Assembly: GCF_000006945.2 (NCBI RefSeq)
Contig: NC_003197.2
Location: 2,604,001 to 2,668,000, forward strand
Length of the DNA stretch: 64,000 bases
Source of the DNA: Salmonella enterica subsp. enterica serovar Typhimurium str. LT2
GTDB lineage: Bacteria; Pseudomonadota; Gammaproteobacteria; Enterobacterales; Enterobacteriaceae
Direction of reading: 5' to 3'
This document shows positions 9,072-20,450 of the stretch, piece by piece (position 1 is the first letter of the stretch; the number at the start of each line of letters is the position of its first letter). The notes below the pieces were generated by a model. It had not been told where the DNA came from. It saw nothing but the letters and a program-made list of their open reading frames with translations, and searched no databases. A program made the translations under genes and the position numbers.

Positions 9072-10109
9072 GTGACCGATAAGACCTCTCTTAGCTATAA
9101 AGATGCCGGCGTCGATATTGATGCGGGTAACGCTCTGGTTGATCGAATCAAAGGCGTAGTGAAGAAAACTCGCCGCCCGGAGGTTATGGGCGGTCTGGGC
9201 GGTTTCGGTGCGCTGTGCGCGTTGCCGCAAAAATATCGTGAACCGGTACTGGTTTCCGGCACTGACGGCGTAGGTACCAAACTTCGCCTGGCGATGGACT
9301 TAAAGCGTCACGACGCTATCGGTATTGATCTGGTGGCAATGTGCGTAAACGATCTGGTCGTTCAGGGCGCGGAACCGCTGTTTTTCCTCGATTACTATGC
9401 CACGGGTAAACTGGATGTCGATACCGCCGCCAGCGTGATCAACGGTATTGCCGAAGGCTGCCTGCAATCCGGCTGCGCGCTGGTCGGCGGCGAGACGGCG
9501 GAAATGCCGGGCATGTATCACGGCGAAGATTACGATGTGGCGGGTTTCTGCGTCGGCGTAGTCGAAAAATCAGAAATCATCGACGGCTCCCGGGTTGCCG
9601 AAGGCGACGTGCTGATTGCACTCGGCTCCAGCGGCCCGCACTCGAATGGATATTCGCTGGTGCGGAAAATTATTGACGTTAGCGGCTGCGACCCACAAAC
9701 CACTCTGCTGGAAGGGAAGCCGCTGGCCGATCATCTGCTTGAACCGACCCGTATCTACGTAAAATCGGTTCTGGAACTGATTGAAAACGTCGATGTACAC
9801 GCTATCGCCCACCTCACCGGCGGGGGCTTTTGGGAAAATATTCCGCGCGTTCTGCCGGAGAATACCCAGGCGGTAATTAATGAGTCGTCCTGGCAGTGGC
9901 CCGCCATCTTTACCTGGCTGCAAACCGCCGGTAATGTCAGCCGACATGAAATGTACCGTACCTTTAACTGCGGCGTCGGCATGGTGATTGCGCTCTCCGC
10001 TCCGGAAGCGGACAAAGCGCTTGCTCTGCTAAACGAGAAAGGTGAAAACGCATGGAAAATCGGTATCATCAAAGCCTCTGATTCCGAACAGCGTGTGGTT
10101 ATTGAATAA
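9072..10109 (+). CDS. purM: Phosphoribosylformylglycinamidine cyclo-ligase (AIR synthetase)
   Basis: PurM closes FGAM to AIR with ATP, the fifth step of purine synthesis. The 345 residues have the PurM/PurL fold: glycine-rich MGGLGGFGAL near residue 40, TDGVGTK near 65, GGETAEMPGMY near 140 and GGGFWENIPR near 250. The start is the GTG at 9072 (MTDKTSLSY); five upstream codons from another GTG are not conserved. Its TAA overlaps the purN ATG. Confidence 0.96.
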   Translation: MTDKTSLSYKDAGVDIDAGNALVDRIKGVVKKTRRPEVMGGLGGFGALCALPQKYREPVLVSGTDGVGTKLRLAMDLKRHDAIGIDLVAMCVNDLVVQGAEPLFFLDYYATGKLDVDTAASVINGIAEGCLQSGCALVGGETAEMPGMYHGEDYDVAGFCVGVVEKSEIIDGSRVAEGDVLIALGSSGPHSNGYSLVRKIIDVSGCDPQTTLLEGKPLADHLLEPTRIYVKSVLELIENVDVHAIAHLTGGGFWENIPRVLPENTQAVINESSWQWPAIFTWLQTAGNVSRHEMYRTFNCGVGMVIALSAPEADKALALLNEKGENAWKIGIIKASDSEQRVVIE

Positions 10110-10747
10110 TGAATATTGTGGTGCTGATTTCCGGCAATGGAAGCAATTTACAGGCGATTATCGATGCCTGCGAAGCGAAGAAAATTAAAGGCACCCTCAG
10201 GGCAGTATTCAGCAATAAGGCCGACGCGTTCGGCCTTGAACGCGCCAGAGAAGCCGGTATTCCGGCGCAAGCGCTGACTGCCGATCGGTTTGACAGCCGC
10301 GACGCCTTCGATCGCGAGCTGATTCGCAAGATAGACGCGTATGCGCCCGATGTGGTCGTGCTGGCCGGTTTTATGCGTATTCTGAGTCCGATGTTTGTCG
10401 CGCATTACTACGGGCGTCTGCTGAACATTCACCCTTCCCTGCTACCAAAATATCCGGGGTTGCATACCCATCGCCAGGCGCTGGAAAACGGCGATGAGGA
10501 GCACGGTACCTCGGTACATTTCGTGACAGACGAACTCGACGGCGGCCCGGTCATTCTCCAGGCGAAGGTGCCGGTTTTTGCCAACGACAGCGAAGATGAT
10601 ATCACCGCACGCGTACAGACTCAGGAACATGCGATTTATCCGCTGGTGATTAGCTGGTTTGCGCAGGGGCGTCTAAAGATGCGCGATAACGCCGCCTGGC
10701 TGGACGGGCGTCGTCTGCCGCCGCAAGGTTATGCGTCTGACGAATAA
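10109..10747 (+). CDS. purN: Phosphoribosylglycinamide formyltransferase 1
   Basis: PurN transfers a formyl group from 10-formyl-THF to GAR, the third purine step. The 212 residues carry the N106/H108 catalytic pair in NIHPSLLPKYPG and the downstream aspartate in DELDGGPVI. The ATG overlaps the purM stop by one base (TAATG), so the two genes are translationally coupled and share the PurR-controlled promoter. Confidence 0.97.
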   Translation: MNIVVLISGNGSNLQAIIDACEAKKIKGTLRAVFSNKADAFGLERAREAGIPAQALTADRFDSRDAFDRELIRKIDAYAPDVVVLAGFMRILSPMFVAHYYGRLLNIHPSLLPKYPGLHTHRQALENGDEEHGTSVHFVTDELDGGPVILQAKVPVFANDSEDDITARVQTQEHAIYPLVISWFAQGRLKMRDNAAWLDGRRLPPQGYASDE

Positions 10748-10774
10748 TATGTCATCGGACAGGACTGCGTCTGC

Positions 10775-10806
10775 TTGCCGGATGGCGGCATAAATGCCTA
10801 TCCGGC
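10775..10806. repeat. REP element between purN and ppk
   Basis: The imperfect palindrome GCCGGATGGCGGCATAAATG... ending in CCTATCCGGC has the sequence and size of an enterobacterial REP unit. It follows purN and probably stabilises or ends its mRNA. Confidence 0.8.
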
Positions 10807-10935
10807 CTACTCTTTTCCCTTCCTTTATGCTATCAGTTTATTGTCATATTTTTCTGACGCTGTTGGACATTAACGCGTAATGCTCGCCATAATTATCAGG
10901 CAGTGTCCCGTGAATAAAACGGAGTATAGGTAGTA

Positions 10936-14548
<3,613 letters not shown>

Positions 14549-14557
14549 ATTGTGAGC

Positions 14558-14583
14558 CAGACGCCGCGCCGCGGCGTCTGTCT
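14558..14583 (+). terminator. Terminator between convergent ppx and yfgF
   Basis: A 10-bp perfect stem CAGACGCCGC/GCGGCGTCTG with a 3-base loop is followed by TCTTT on the plus strand. It lies 9 bp after the ppx stop and 4 bp before the end of yfgF. Confidence 0.75.
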
Positions 14584-16797
14584 TTACTGAATCTCAGATA
14601 ATAGCTGCGGCTCGCCAATTAAATATCCCTGAAGATAGTCGATCCCCAACGAGAGCACTACGCTTCGTATTTCTTCGCTCTCGACATACTCCGCGACGAC
14701 CTGCATATTTTTCATTCGCGCTAAATGACAAATAGAAGCCACAATCTGATAATCGAGACTGTTTGACACTATATTGCGAATAAAACTGCCATCAATTTTA
14801 AGAATATCGGCGTCGACGTTTTTCAGCCGCGCATAGCTGGCGTAGCCAGTACCGAAATCATCAATCGCTATCTGACAGCCAAACTGCTGTAGCTGTCCCA
14901 GCGTCAACTGCGCCTGCTCAGCATTGGTGAGAGAGTTGCTTTCCGTTACCTCAAAAACCAGTTGCCAGGGTTCAACCTGATATTGCGTAAGCAGCTGCTT
15001 AACTTCTGCAGGGAAACGAGCGCGGCATACCGATGTTGGCGACAGATTAATGGCAAAACGATGCGCGGGCATATATTCCCGGCTGGCCGCCATAAACCGC
15101 AGCGTGTTTTCAATCACCCAAAGATCGATAGCGGAAGACAATCCAAACTCATGCGCCACGGGTAAAAAATTGTCCGGGTTGATAACGTCGCCGTTGTCAT
15201 CCCTGAGTCGCAGTAAGATTTCATGGTAAACGTCCCCACGAACACCGAAAATAGGCTGCGCCATCAGGAAAAAATGATCGTGCTCCAACGCCTGTTGCAG
15301 GCGATTCATCATCGCAATTCTGCCCTTCAAATCGCGCTGCAGGTGCATTGCGCCGCGCCGCTGTAAATCCTCCGGCGCGTTAGTCGTCAACGAAAGATCG
15401 GAACTGGTGCTTAATTCGCCCAACAGCAGATAAAGGTGGCTAACCGGAGAACGCACGCAGCAATAGCTCACGCCGACAGGCGGCTGTAGCGGCAGTCCAT
15501 CCCAGATAAACCGAAACTGCTTAATATGTTTATCCAGCGCTTCAATACGCTGCTGATGCGCCTCTGTATTAAGACGCAGCACCAGGTCGTGCCCTGACAT
15601 CTGGTAGACGCACTCATTTGAGGCCAGCATCGGCGTAATCCAGTGAGAGAGCTTTTGCTTATACTGGATGCGTAGCATGACGCCATAATTTTTACCCAAT
15701 AGCTCCAGGCCCGGCACGTGTAAAAAACAGATCGTAGACCAGGGCGCATTTTGGAGCGCGCGGTTTAACGCACGTAAATTGGGAAGATGTACAACCGGGT
15801 CAAGATAGGCCAGCCGCCGTGCGCGACCACTCACTACGCGCTGACGCGTGGCCAGTACAGACATATAATTAACAATAAAAGAAAAAACCAGATAGCTCGA
15901 AGAGGTAATCGCTAATTGCGTATCATAACCTGAATACCAGGGCATATAACGCTGATAATAATGAATCGACGTAATTAGCACGACGGCCCAGATAATTGAA
16001 ATAAACTTATAGCCATAGCGCATCGCGCCCCACAGCATGACCGGCAATAATAACGAAAGCGTATAGTTGGTACTAAATATTGAACTATTATCAGTCAATG
16101 GCATACACAGTATAAACATTAGTGTAGTCAATACGGCCAGCCAAATAACGATCTCTTTTTTAGTGGCCTTGCTATCAATCTGTAGCTTTAATTGCTGATA
16201 ATACCCCCGTAGGTGCAGCGGATTGCGAAGAGTACGAATAATAAAATAGCACAATGGCACGCCGACAAGGTTACCGACCAGTAACGCCTGGTAATTAATC
16301 AGCGTGTTGATATTAAAGGGCATTACCCCCATCAGGCTGGCTTTGCTTTCGTACATGCCAACAAAAGCGGCAAACTGGTAGATGACCAGAAATAATGTTG
16401 CTGAACAAAATACCTGCCAGAATATTCGTTGAAACAGCAGGTGGGCGTCGCCGTGGGAAACATTGTTTCGCCGGGGGGAAAAGACACGATAGCCGCCCCA
16501 GCTTAGCACGATAGTAATGATAAAGTGCATCGTCACGGAAAGGGTTTCATACAGCCCTGTCTGCGGGTATCTGCGCCAGAAGATAGCAAGCACAATGCCC
16601 GGCAGTGCTGCCCAGCCGAAAAAGAGCATCAGGCTAAGCATAAAAGCTAACGGCAGGTAAAAAAGAACCACATTTCCAGTGCTGGTAAGCGCATAAGTAT
16701 TTGCGCTACTTAAAACAGGCAGTAAAATCGAAGGGAGAATGAGCGGTAGTCCCCACCATTTATCTCTGATATTTATATAAGTTTTATTTAGTTTCAT
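14584..16797 (-). CDS. yfgF: c-di-GMP phosphodiesterase YfgF (PdeF)
   Basis: This is an inner-membrane cyclic-di-GMP phosphodiesterase. The 737 residues comprise an N-terminal MASE1-like membrane region (about eight to ten helices to about residue 320), a degenerate GGDEF domain (SGHDL where the active site should be) and a C-terminal EAL domain. The EAL domain keeps EILLR in place of EALLR, N-SP in INLSPTSV, the catalytic IAIDDFGTGYASY and VVAEYVES. It should therefore hydrolyse but not make c-di-GMP. In E. coli it acts at low oxygen; a well-placed FNR-like site upstream fits that. Confidence 0.93.
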   Translation of the reverse strand: MKLNKTYINIRDKWWGLPLILPSILLPVLSSANTYALTSTGNVVLFYLPLAFMLSLMLFFGWAALPGIVLAIFWRRYPQTGLYETLSVTMHFIITIVLSWGGYRVFSPRRNNVSHGDAHLLFQRIFWQVFCSATLFLVIYQFAAFVGMYESKASLMGVMPFNINTLINYQALLVGNLVGVPLCYFIIRTLRNPLHLRGYYQQLKLQIDSKATKKEIVIWLAVLTTLMFILCMPLTDNSSIFSTNYTLSLLLPVMLWGAMRYGYKFISIIWAVVLITSIHYYQRYMPWYSGYDTQLAITSSSYLVFSFIVNYMSVLATRQRVVSGRARRLAYLDPVVHLPNLRALNRALQNAPWSTICFLHVPGLELLGKNYGVMLRIQYKQKLSHWITPMLASNECVYQMSGHDLVLRLNTEAHQQRIEALDKHIKQFRFIWDGLPLQPPVGVSYCCVRSPVSHLYLLLGELSTSSDLSLTTNAPEDLQRRGAMHLQRDLKGRIAMMNRLQQALEHDHFFLMAQPIFGVRGDVYHEILLRLRDDNGDVINPDNFLPVAHEFGLSSAIDLWVIENTLRFMAASREYMPAHRFAINLSPTSVCRARFPAEVKQLLTQYQVEPWQLVFEVTESNSLTNAEQAQLTLGQLQQFGCQIAIDDFGTGYASYARLKNVDADILKIDGSFIRNIVSNSLDYQIVASICHLARMKNMQVVAEYVESEEIRSVVLSLGIDYLQGYLIGEPQLLSEIQ

Positions 16798-17209
16798 AGA
16801 TGCTCAGCAGAACCCCCCAATCCCAAAGGGGCGTTAACAGACAGGCATCCCACCTGACTTTAAATTGATGATGAGATATACATCACACGATAGTCATCGA
16901 TTGTAATTATTAAACAAAAGTAACATTTGATTTAAGTCAATTATTACCTTTCTCCTGCAGCCTTTATTCGCCTTTTTATTCTTTGTTATCATTAATTTAT
17001 TATTAATGTAAATACTAAAATTATCTTCCATAACAATATAAGATAAATCAACTGACGCAATTTTACATTAAGAGGAATTGACCATCGGTTCGCAGTATGC
17101 CTTAATGTAGAGTGAACGCAGGCTTGTTACGTTCTTCGCCTTGATAATACCCTTGAAGAACCCAGCCTGATCCCGCCCATATCGCTGGGCCAACGTTAAG
17201 GAACCCTTT
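16798..17209. promoter_or_regulatory. yfgF/yfgG divergent AT-rich control region
   Basis: This 412-bp gap separates divergent yfgF and yfgG. Its left two thirds are strongly AT-rich and contain the candidate FNR box and -10 element of yfgF (listed separately). The right part, 17090-17205, is of normal composition and contains the ribosome site AAGGAA for yfgG and a hairpin around 17161-17190 (arms CCCAGC/GCTGGG). No protein-coding region is evident. Confidence 0.6.
16900..16940 (-). promoter_or_regulatory. Candidate class II FNR promoter of yfgF
   Basis: TTGATTTAAGTCAA at 16927-16940 matches the FNR box TTGATnnnnATCAA with one mismatch. On the minus strand TACAAT at 16905-16900 is a good -10 element. 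It predicts a start near 16892-16893, which puts the centre of the FNR box about 41 bp upstream, the position at which FNR contacts polymerase at class II promoters. This is inferred from sequence only. Confidence 0.6.
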
Positions 17210-17401
17210 GTGAGTCAGGCCAACAGTATGCGAAAACGACATCGATTTAACACTCGCATGACCCGTATCGTACTGCTTATCAGTTTTCTCTTCTTCTTTG
17301 GACGTTTCGTCTACTCTTCTATCGGCGCCTGGCAGCACCATCAGGATAAAAAAGAAGCGCAACAGTCATCGCTTTCTGTCACCACGCCGGGACAACGTTA
17401 A
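17210..17401 (+). CDS. yfgG: Small membrane protein YfgG
   Basis: A 63-residue protein with a basic N-terminus (RKRHRFNTRM) and one membrane segment at about 19-35 (IVLLISFLFFFGRFVYSS), followed by a polar tail. It matches E. coli YfgG in length and sequence; nickel/cobalt stress tolerance has been proposed for YfgG, but its molecular role is unclear. The start is a GTG at 17210 behind AAGGAA. It is divergent from yfgF and is the last core gene before the guaA-proximal relic island. Confidence 0.88.
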   Translation: MSQANSMRKRHRFNTRMTRIVLLISFLFFFGRFVYSSIGAWQHHQDKKEAQQSSLSVTTPGQR

Positions 17402-17464
17402 GCTGTTATCCGTTAAAAAGCCCGCGCAAGAAAAAGAAGCTTTAGCGTTAACGCAAAAAGACAA

Positions 17465-17477
17465 TCCCACTCAATGG
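17465..17477 (+). repeat. Distal 13-bp att-like repeat (copy of guaA end)
   Basis: TCCCACTCAATGG here is identical and in the same orientation to the bases at 18808-18820 that encode the last residues of GuaA. It lies 64 bp after the yfgG stop. It is interpreted as the outer attachment site of the relic island. Confidence 0.7.
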
Positions 17478-17479
17478 GT

Positions 17480-17716
17480 TCAGGCCATGATCAGACGCTT
17501 AAAGAGCAACCGCGGGATATCCTGCCTGGGTGATAAGATCACATGCGCGGTTACTAAGATTCCCTCGACCGAATACAAAACCCGATAGCCTTCAGCGTGG
17601 TTAAACTCCCGGTAGCTGGCACAGCCAATTTTCAGCAGTTCAGGGCAACCAGTTCTACCTACGAGGGGTAAACCTCGTGGGACAACTCCAGTAACATTAA
17701 TTGCTTCTAAGTACAT
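17480..17716 (-). pseudogene. ParE/RelE-like toxin C-terminal remnant
   Basis: A 78-codon minus-strand frame. Its C-terminal 45 residues look like the end of a ParE/RelE-superfamily toxin: YREFNHAEGYRVLYSVEG then a VILSPRQDIPRLLFKRLI tail. A normal toxin has about 95 residues, and its N-terminal helices are missing. The first 34 or so residues (17615-17716) do not resemble the family and lie antisense to the remnant on the other strand, so the frame is chimeric across a deletion junction near 17615-17635. No antitoxin is seen. The family call rests on motif recognition only. Confidence 0.5.
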
Positions 17717-17957
17717 CAGTAATTGGTTGAACTATAAACTGCCACCTGGGATCAGATTACCAACGTTGACAGGCAAAACTATCAACTCATTACAGCTAAG
17801 CTCAACGAATAATTTAGGTCGTTTCGTTGGTCGTAATGTACCCTGGCTCGGTTGGGTTATGACATTCACTACGATTTATGATATCCAGCGTAATATTAAA
17901 GATACATTTAATCGTGTGGCGGTTCCTAAAGATCGCATTAAGTGGACGTACTTCTAA
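17616..17957 (+). pseudogene. N-truncated gene of unknown function, coupled to DUF1493 gene
   Basis: Coding-like sequence runs from just after a TAG at 17613 to the TAA at 17957. The only usable internal start is a TTG at 17727 (76 codons), but the plausible protein sequence (SGQPVLPTRG, GTTPVTLIASKY) begins well before it, with no ATG or GTG available. It continues through LPTLTGKTINSL and LGRFVGRNVPWLGWV to an ending at IKWTYF. The hydrophobic VPWLGWVMTFTTIYD may touch membrane. The stop overlaps the next start (TAATG). I read it as the C-terminal part of a longer gene. Its function is unknown. Confidence 0.55.
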
Positions 17958-18271
17958 TGAGAGATATTGAGAAAGAAATTATCGATTTTATCGATCAGGA
18001 ATATAACACTAAAAAGTACTTTCTCTGTGGGCCAAAGCGAATCATCACGCTTGATACCAGTATTAGGGATGATCTTAAACTCGTTTTTGAAGATAGTGAA
18101 GAACTTCTACAAAAGTACTTCAAGCGTTGGAATGTAGATTCAGAAGGATTTGACATACTCAACTATCTGAATCCAGAGTACTTTGGAAGTAAAGAGCCTG
18201 ATCCGCGTAAGCCACTAACGGTTGGTATGCTCGTTGAAAGTGCTAAAGCTGGGCGTTGGTTATATAGTTGA
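17957..18271 (+). CDS. DUF1493-family small acidic protein
   Basis: A 104-residue acidic protein (MRDIEKEIIDFIDQEYN...) resembling the enterobacterial DUF1493 family, whose function is not established. Features include the N-terminal helical EKEIIDFIDQE, a central LKLVFEDSEELLQKYFKRW, FDILNYLNPEYF, and a C-terminal KPLTVGMLVESAKAGRW. The ATG overlaps the stop of the truncated gene before it, so it was translationally coupled to that partner. DUF1493 genes usually sit behind such a partner in accessory regions. It looks intact, although its neighbours are decayed. Confidence 0.6.
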   Translation: MRDIEKEIIDFIDQEYNTKKYFLCGPKRIITLDTSIRDDLKLVFEDSEELLQKYFKRWNVDSEGFDILNYLNPEYFGSKEPDPRKPLTVGMLVESAKAGRWLYS

Positions 18272-18311
18272 AGAATAAAGTTACTATATTTTAAATACCC
18301 CTTATTTGGGC

Positions 18312-18690
18312 TGAATCGCCACGGATAACCTGGACACTTCTGAGTCGTTGGTAGATCTTTTTCTTTATCCGTTCACGCTTCAGTAGCTGGAAAAAGCTTT
18401 CTGCAACCGCATTGTCATGACAGTTGCCACAACGGCTCATACTGCCCTCCAGTCCGTGCAATTTCAGCCATTCATAGCGGGTGTACTGACTACCCTGATC
18501 AGACTGAACCAGCACCTGTTTTTGGGGATGACGTCGCCACACGGCCATCAGAAGCGCATTCAGAACAATATCTTTTGTCATTCGTGGTTGCATTGACCAA
18601 CCGATAACTTTGCACGAGAACAAATCAACGACCACGGCAAGATACAACCAACCTTCGTGGGTTCGTAATTACGTCAAATTTGCCGTCAGG
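18312..18690 (-). mobile_element. IS3-family insertion sequence remnant
   Basis: The minus strand retains part of an orfB (rve/DDE) transposase: RTHEGWLYLAVVVDLF, KVIGWSMQPRMTKD, SDQGSQYT, GNCHDNAVAESFFQLLKRE. Damage is visible. A TAA interrupts the frame at the expected tyrosine before RTHEGW, residues are missing between SQYT and HGLEG, and after KKKIY the frame runs straight into non-homologous codons. Those codons overlap TGAATCGCC at 18312, which looks like the IS terminal repeat. The 5' half with orfA and the left end is gone. It is therefore non-functional. Confidence 0.78.
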
Positions 18691-18726
18691 AACTGTGCGC
18701 CACATAGAAAATTCATGAATGCACAT

Positions 18727-18757
18727 AAATAAAAACCCTCTGTAAAAACAGAGGGTT
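18727..18757 (-). terminator. Terminator of guaBA
   Basis: The stem AACCCTCTGT/ACAGAGGGTT (18734-18743 with 18748-18757) is followed on the minus strand by TTTATTTATG. It lies about 47 bp beyond the guaA stop and is a good intrinsic terminator for the guaBA transcript. Confidence 0.82.
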
Positions 18758-18803
18758 AAATTCACCTTTACCTGTTCATGAAAACACAGGAAGGATTATC
18801 GGC

Positions 18804-20381
18804 TTATTCCCACTCAATGGTAGCCGGCGGTTTACCGCTGATGTCATACACCACACGGGAAATCCCGTTGACTTCATTGATGATGCGGTTGGAAACGCGA
18901 CCGAGGAAGTCATACGGCAGGTGCGCCCAGTGTGCGGTCATAAAGTCGATGGTTTCGACGGCACGCAGAGAGACAACCCAGTCATACTTACGACCATCGC
19001 CCATAACGCCAACGGAACGAACCGGCAGGAAGACGGTAAACGCCTGACTGACTTTGTCGTACAGATCCGCTTTGCGCAGCTCTTCAATGAAGATAGCGTC
19101 AGCACGGCGCAGCAGGTCGCAGTACTCTTTCTTCACTTCACCCAGAACACGAACGCCGAGGCCCGGCCCCGGGAACGGATGGCGATACAGCATGTCATAC
19201 GGCAGGCCCAGCTCCAGACCAATCTTACGCACTTCGTCTTTGAACAGCTCTTTCAGCGGTTCAACCAGCCCCATCTTCATCTCTTTCGGCAAGCCGCCGA
19301 CATTGTGGTGAGATTTGATGACGTGCGCTTTACCGGTTGCAGACGCCGCAGATTCGATAACGTCAGGGTAAATGGTGCCTTGCGCCAGCCACTTCACGTC
19401 TTCCAGTTTGAGCGCTTCTTCGTCGAACACTTCTACAAAAACACGACCGATGATCTTACGCTTGGCTTCCGGATCGTTCTCGCCAGCCAGCGCGGACAGG
19501 AAGCGCTCTTCTGCCGGTACGTGAACGATATTCAGGCCAAAATGGTCGCCAAACATGTCCATCACCTGCTCGGCTTCGTTGAGACGCAGCAGGCCGTTGT
19601 CGACGAATACACAGGTCAGATTTTTACCGATCGCGCGGTGCAGCAGCATTGCGGTGACGGAAGAATCCACGCCACCAGAGAGGCCGAGGATCACTTTGTC
19701 GTCGCCCACCTGCTCGCGAATGCGCGCCACGGCGTCGTCGATGATCTTCGCCGGCGTCCACAACGCTTCACACTGGCAGATATCGCGTACAAAACGCTCC
19801 AGCATGCGCATACCCTGGCGGGTGTGAGTCACTTCCGGGTGGAACTGTACACCGTAGAAGCGTTTTTCTTCGTTGGCCATAATGGCGAACGGGCAGCTCT
19901 CGGTGCTGGCGACGGTCACGAAGTCGGACGGAATCGCCGTCACTTTATCGCCGTGGCTCATCCACACGTCCAGCAGCGGTTTGCCGTCTGCGGTCAGGGA
20001 ATCTTCAATACCGCGAACCAGCGCGCTGTCGGTCAACACTTCGACCTGCGCATAACCAAATTCACGCTCATTAGAACCTTCTACATGACCGCCAAGCTGC
20101 ATCGCCATGGTCTGCATACCATAGCAAACGCCAAATACCGGCACGCCTGCTTCAAAGACATACTGCAGCGCGCGCGGGCTGTTTTCTTCGGTGGTGCTTT
20201 CCGGGCCGCCGGAAAGAATAATGCCGCTTGGGTTGAAGTCACGAATTTGTGCTTCTGTCACATCCCACGCCCACAGTTCACAGTAAACACCCAGCTCACG
20301 CACGCGGCGCGCAACCAGTTGAGTGTACTGAGAACCGAAGTCCAGAATGAGGATGCGATGCTTATGAATGTTTTCCGTCAT
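18804..20381 (-). CDS. guaA: GMP synthase (glutamine-hydrolysing)
   Basis: GuaA aminates XMP to GMP using glutamine and ATP. The 525 residues contain the class I amidotransferase domain with nucleophile C86 in GVCYGMQ and the His/Glu pair in QFHPEVTHT, then the ATP pyrophosphatase P-loop LGLSGGVDSS near 230 and the dimerisation domain ending ATIEWE. It is the second gene of guaBA. The 3' end is the presumed island attachment site. Confidence 0.97.
   Translation of the reverse strand: MTENIHKHRILILDFGSQYTQLVARRVRELGVYCELWAWDVTEAQIRDFNPSGIILSGGPESTTEENSPRALQYVFEAGVPVFGVCYGMQTMAMQLGGHVEGSNEREFGYAQVEVLTDSALVRGIEDSLTADGKPLLDVWMSHGDKVTAIPSDFVTVASTESCPFAIMANEEKRFYGVQFHPEVTHTRQGMRMLERFVRDICQCEALWTPAKIIDDAVARIREQVGDDKVILGLSGGVDSSVTAMLLHRAIGKNLTCVFVDNGLLRLNEAEQVMDMFGDHFGLNIVHVPAEERFLSALAGENDPEAKRKIIGRVFVEVFDEEALKLEDVKWLAQGTIYPDVIESAASATGKAHVIKSHHNVGGLPKEMKMGLVEPLKELFKDEVRKIGLELGLPYDMLYRHPFPGPGLGVRVLGEVKKEYCDLLRRADAIFIEELRKADLYDKVSQAFTVFLPVRSVGVMGDGRKYDWVVSLRAVETIDFMTAHWAHLPYDFLGRVSNRIINEVNGISRVVYDISGKPPATIEWE
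18808..18820 (+). repeat. Proximal 13-bp att-like repeat inside guaA
   Basis: TCCCACTCAATGG covers the codons for the last residues of GuaA (ATIEWE). Its exact copy lies at 17465-17477. Integration here leaves the guaA coding end intact. Confidence 0.7.
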
Positions 20382-20410
20382 TGACGCTTATTCCGAGGCA
20401 AGTGAAACAG

Positions 20411-20444
20411 ATTAAATAAATCGCCCGACACGAAGGTCGGGCGA
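20411..20444 (-). terminator. Intercistronic hairpin guaB/guaA
   Basis: The stem TCGCCCGAC/GTCGGGCGA with a 6-base loop is followed on the minus strand by TTTATTTAAT. It sits in the 69-bp gap between guaB and guaA and would cause partial termination inside the operon. Confidence 0.7.
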
Positions 20445-20450
20445 AGAAAA

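Larger units (their letters stand above)
17465..18820. mobile_element. Relic genomic island at the guaA 3' end
   Basis: The 1.36-kb segment between yfgG and guaA is bounded by two direct copies of TCCCACTCAATGG. One copy (18808-18820) is the end of guaA itself. Inside are only remnants: a ParE/RelE-like toxin tail, an N-truncated gene coupled to a DUF1493 gene, and a decayed IS3-family element. No integrase gene remains. The guaA 3' end is a known attachment site for tyrosine-recombinase islands, so this is best read as the deleted remains of one (inference). Confidence 0.7.

Noticed and set aside
10841..10858. Possible Pho box upstream of ppk (TTGTCATATTTTTCTGAC)
   Set aside because: Only the first half-site is good; the second half does not match CTGTCA at the right spacing. 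Too weak to claim.
17102..17362. 86-codon minus-strand frame opposite yfgG
   Set aside because: Antisense of yfgG and its leader; no recognisable protein or ribosome site.
18921..20384. 487-codon plus-strand frame opposite guaA
   Set aside because: It is the exact antisense of guaA, has no ribosome site or recognisable domain, and is explained by the codon bias of the gene beneath it.
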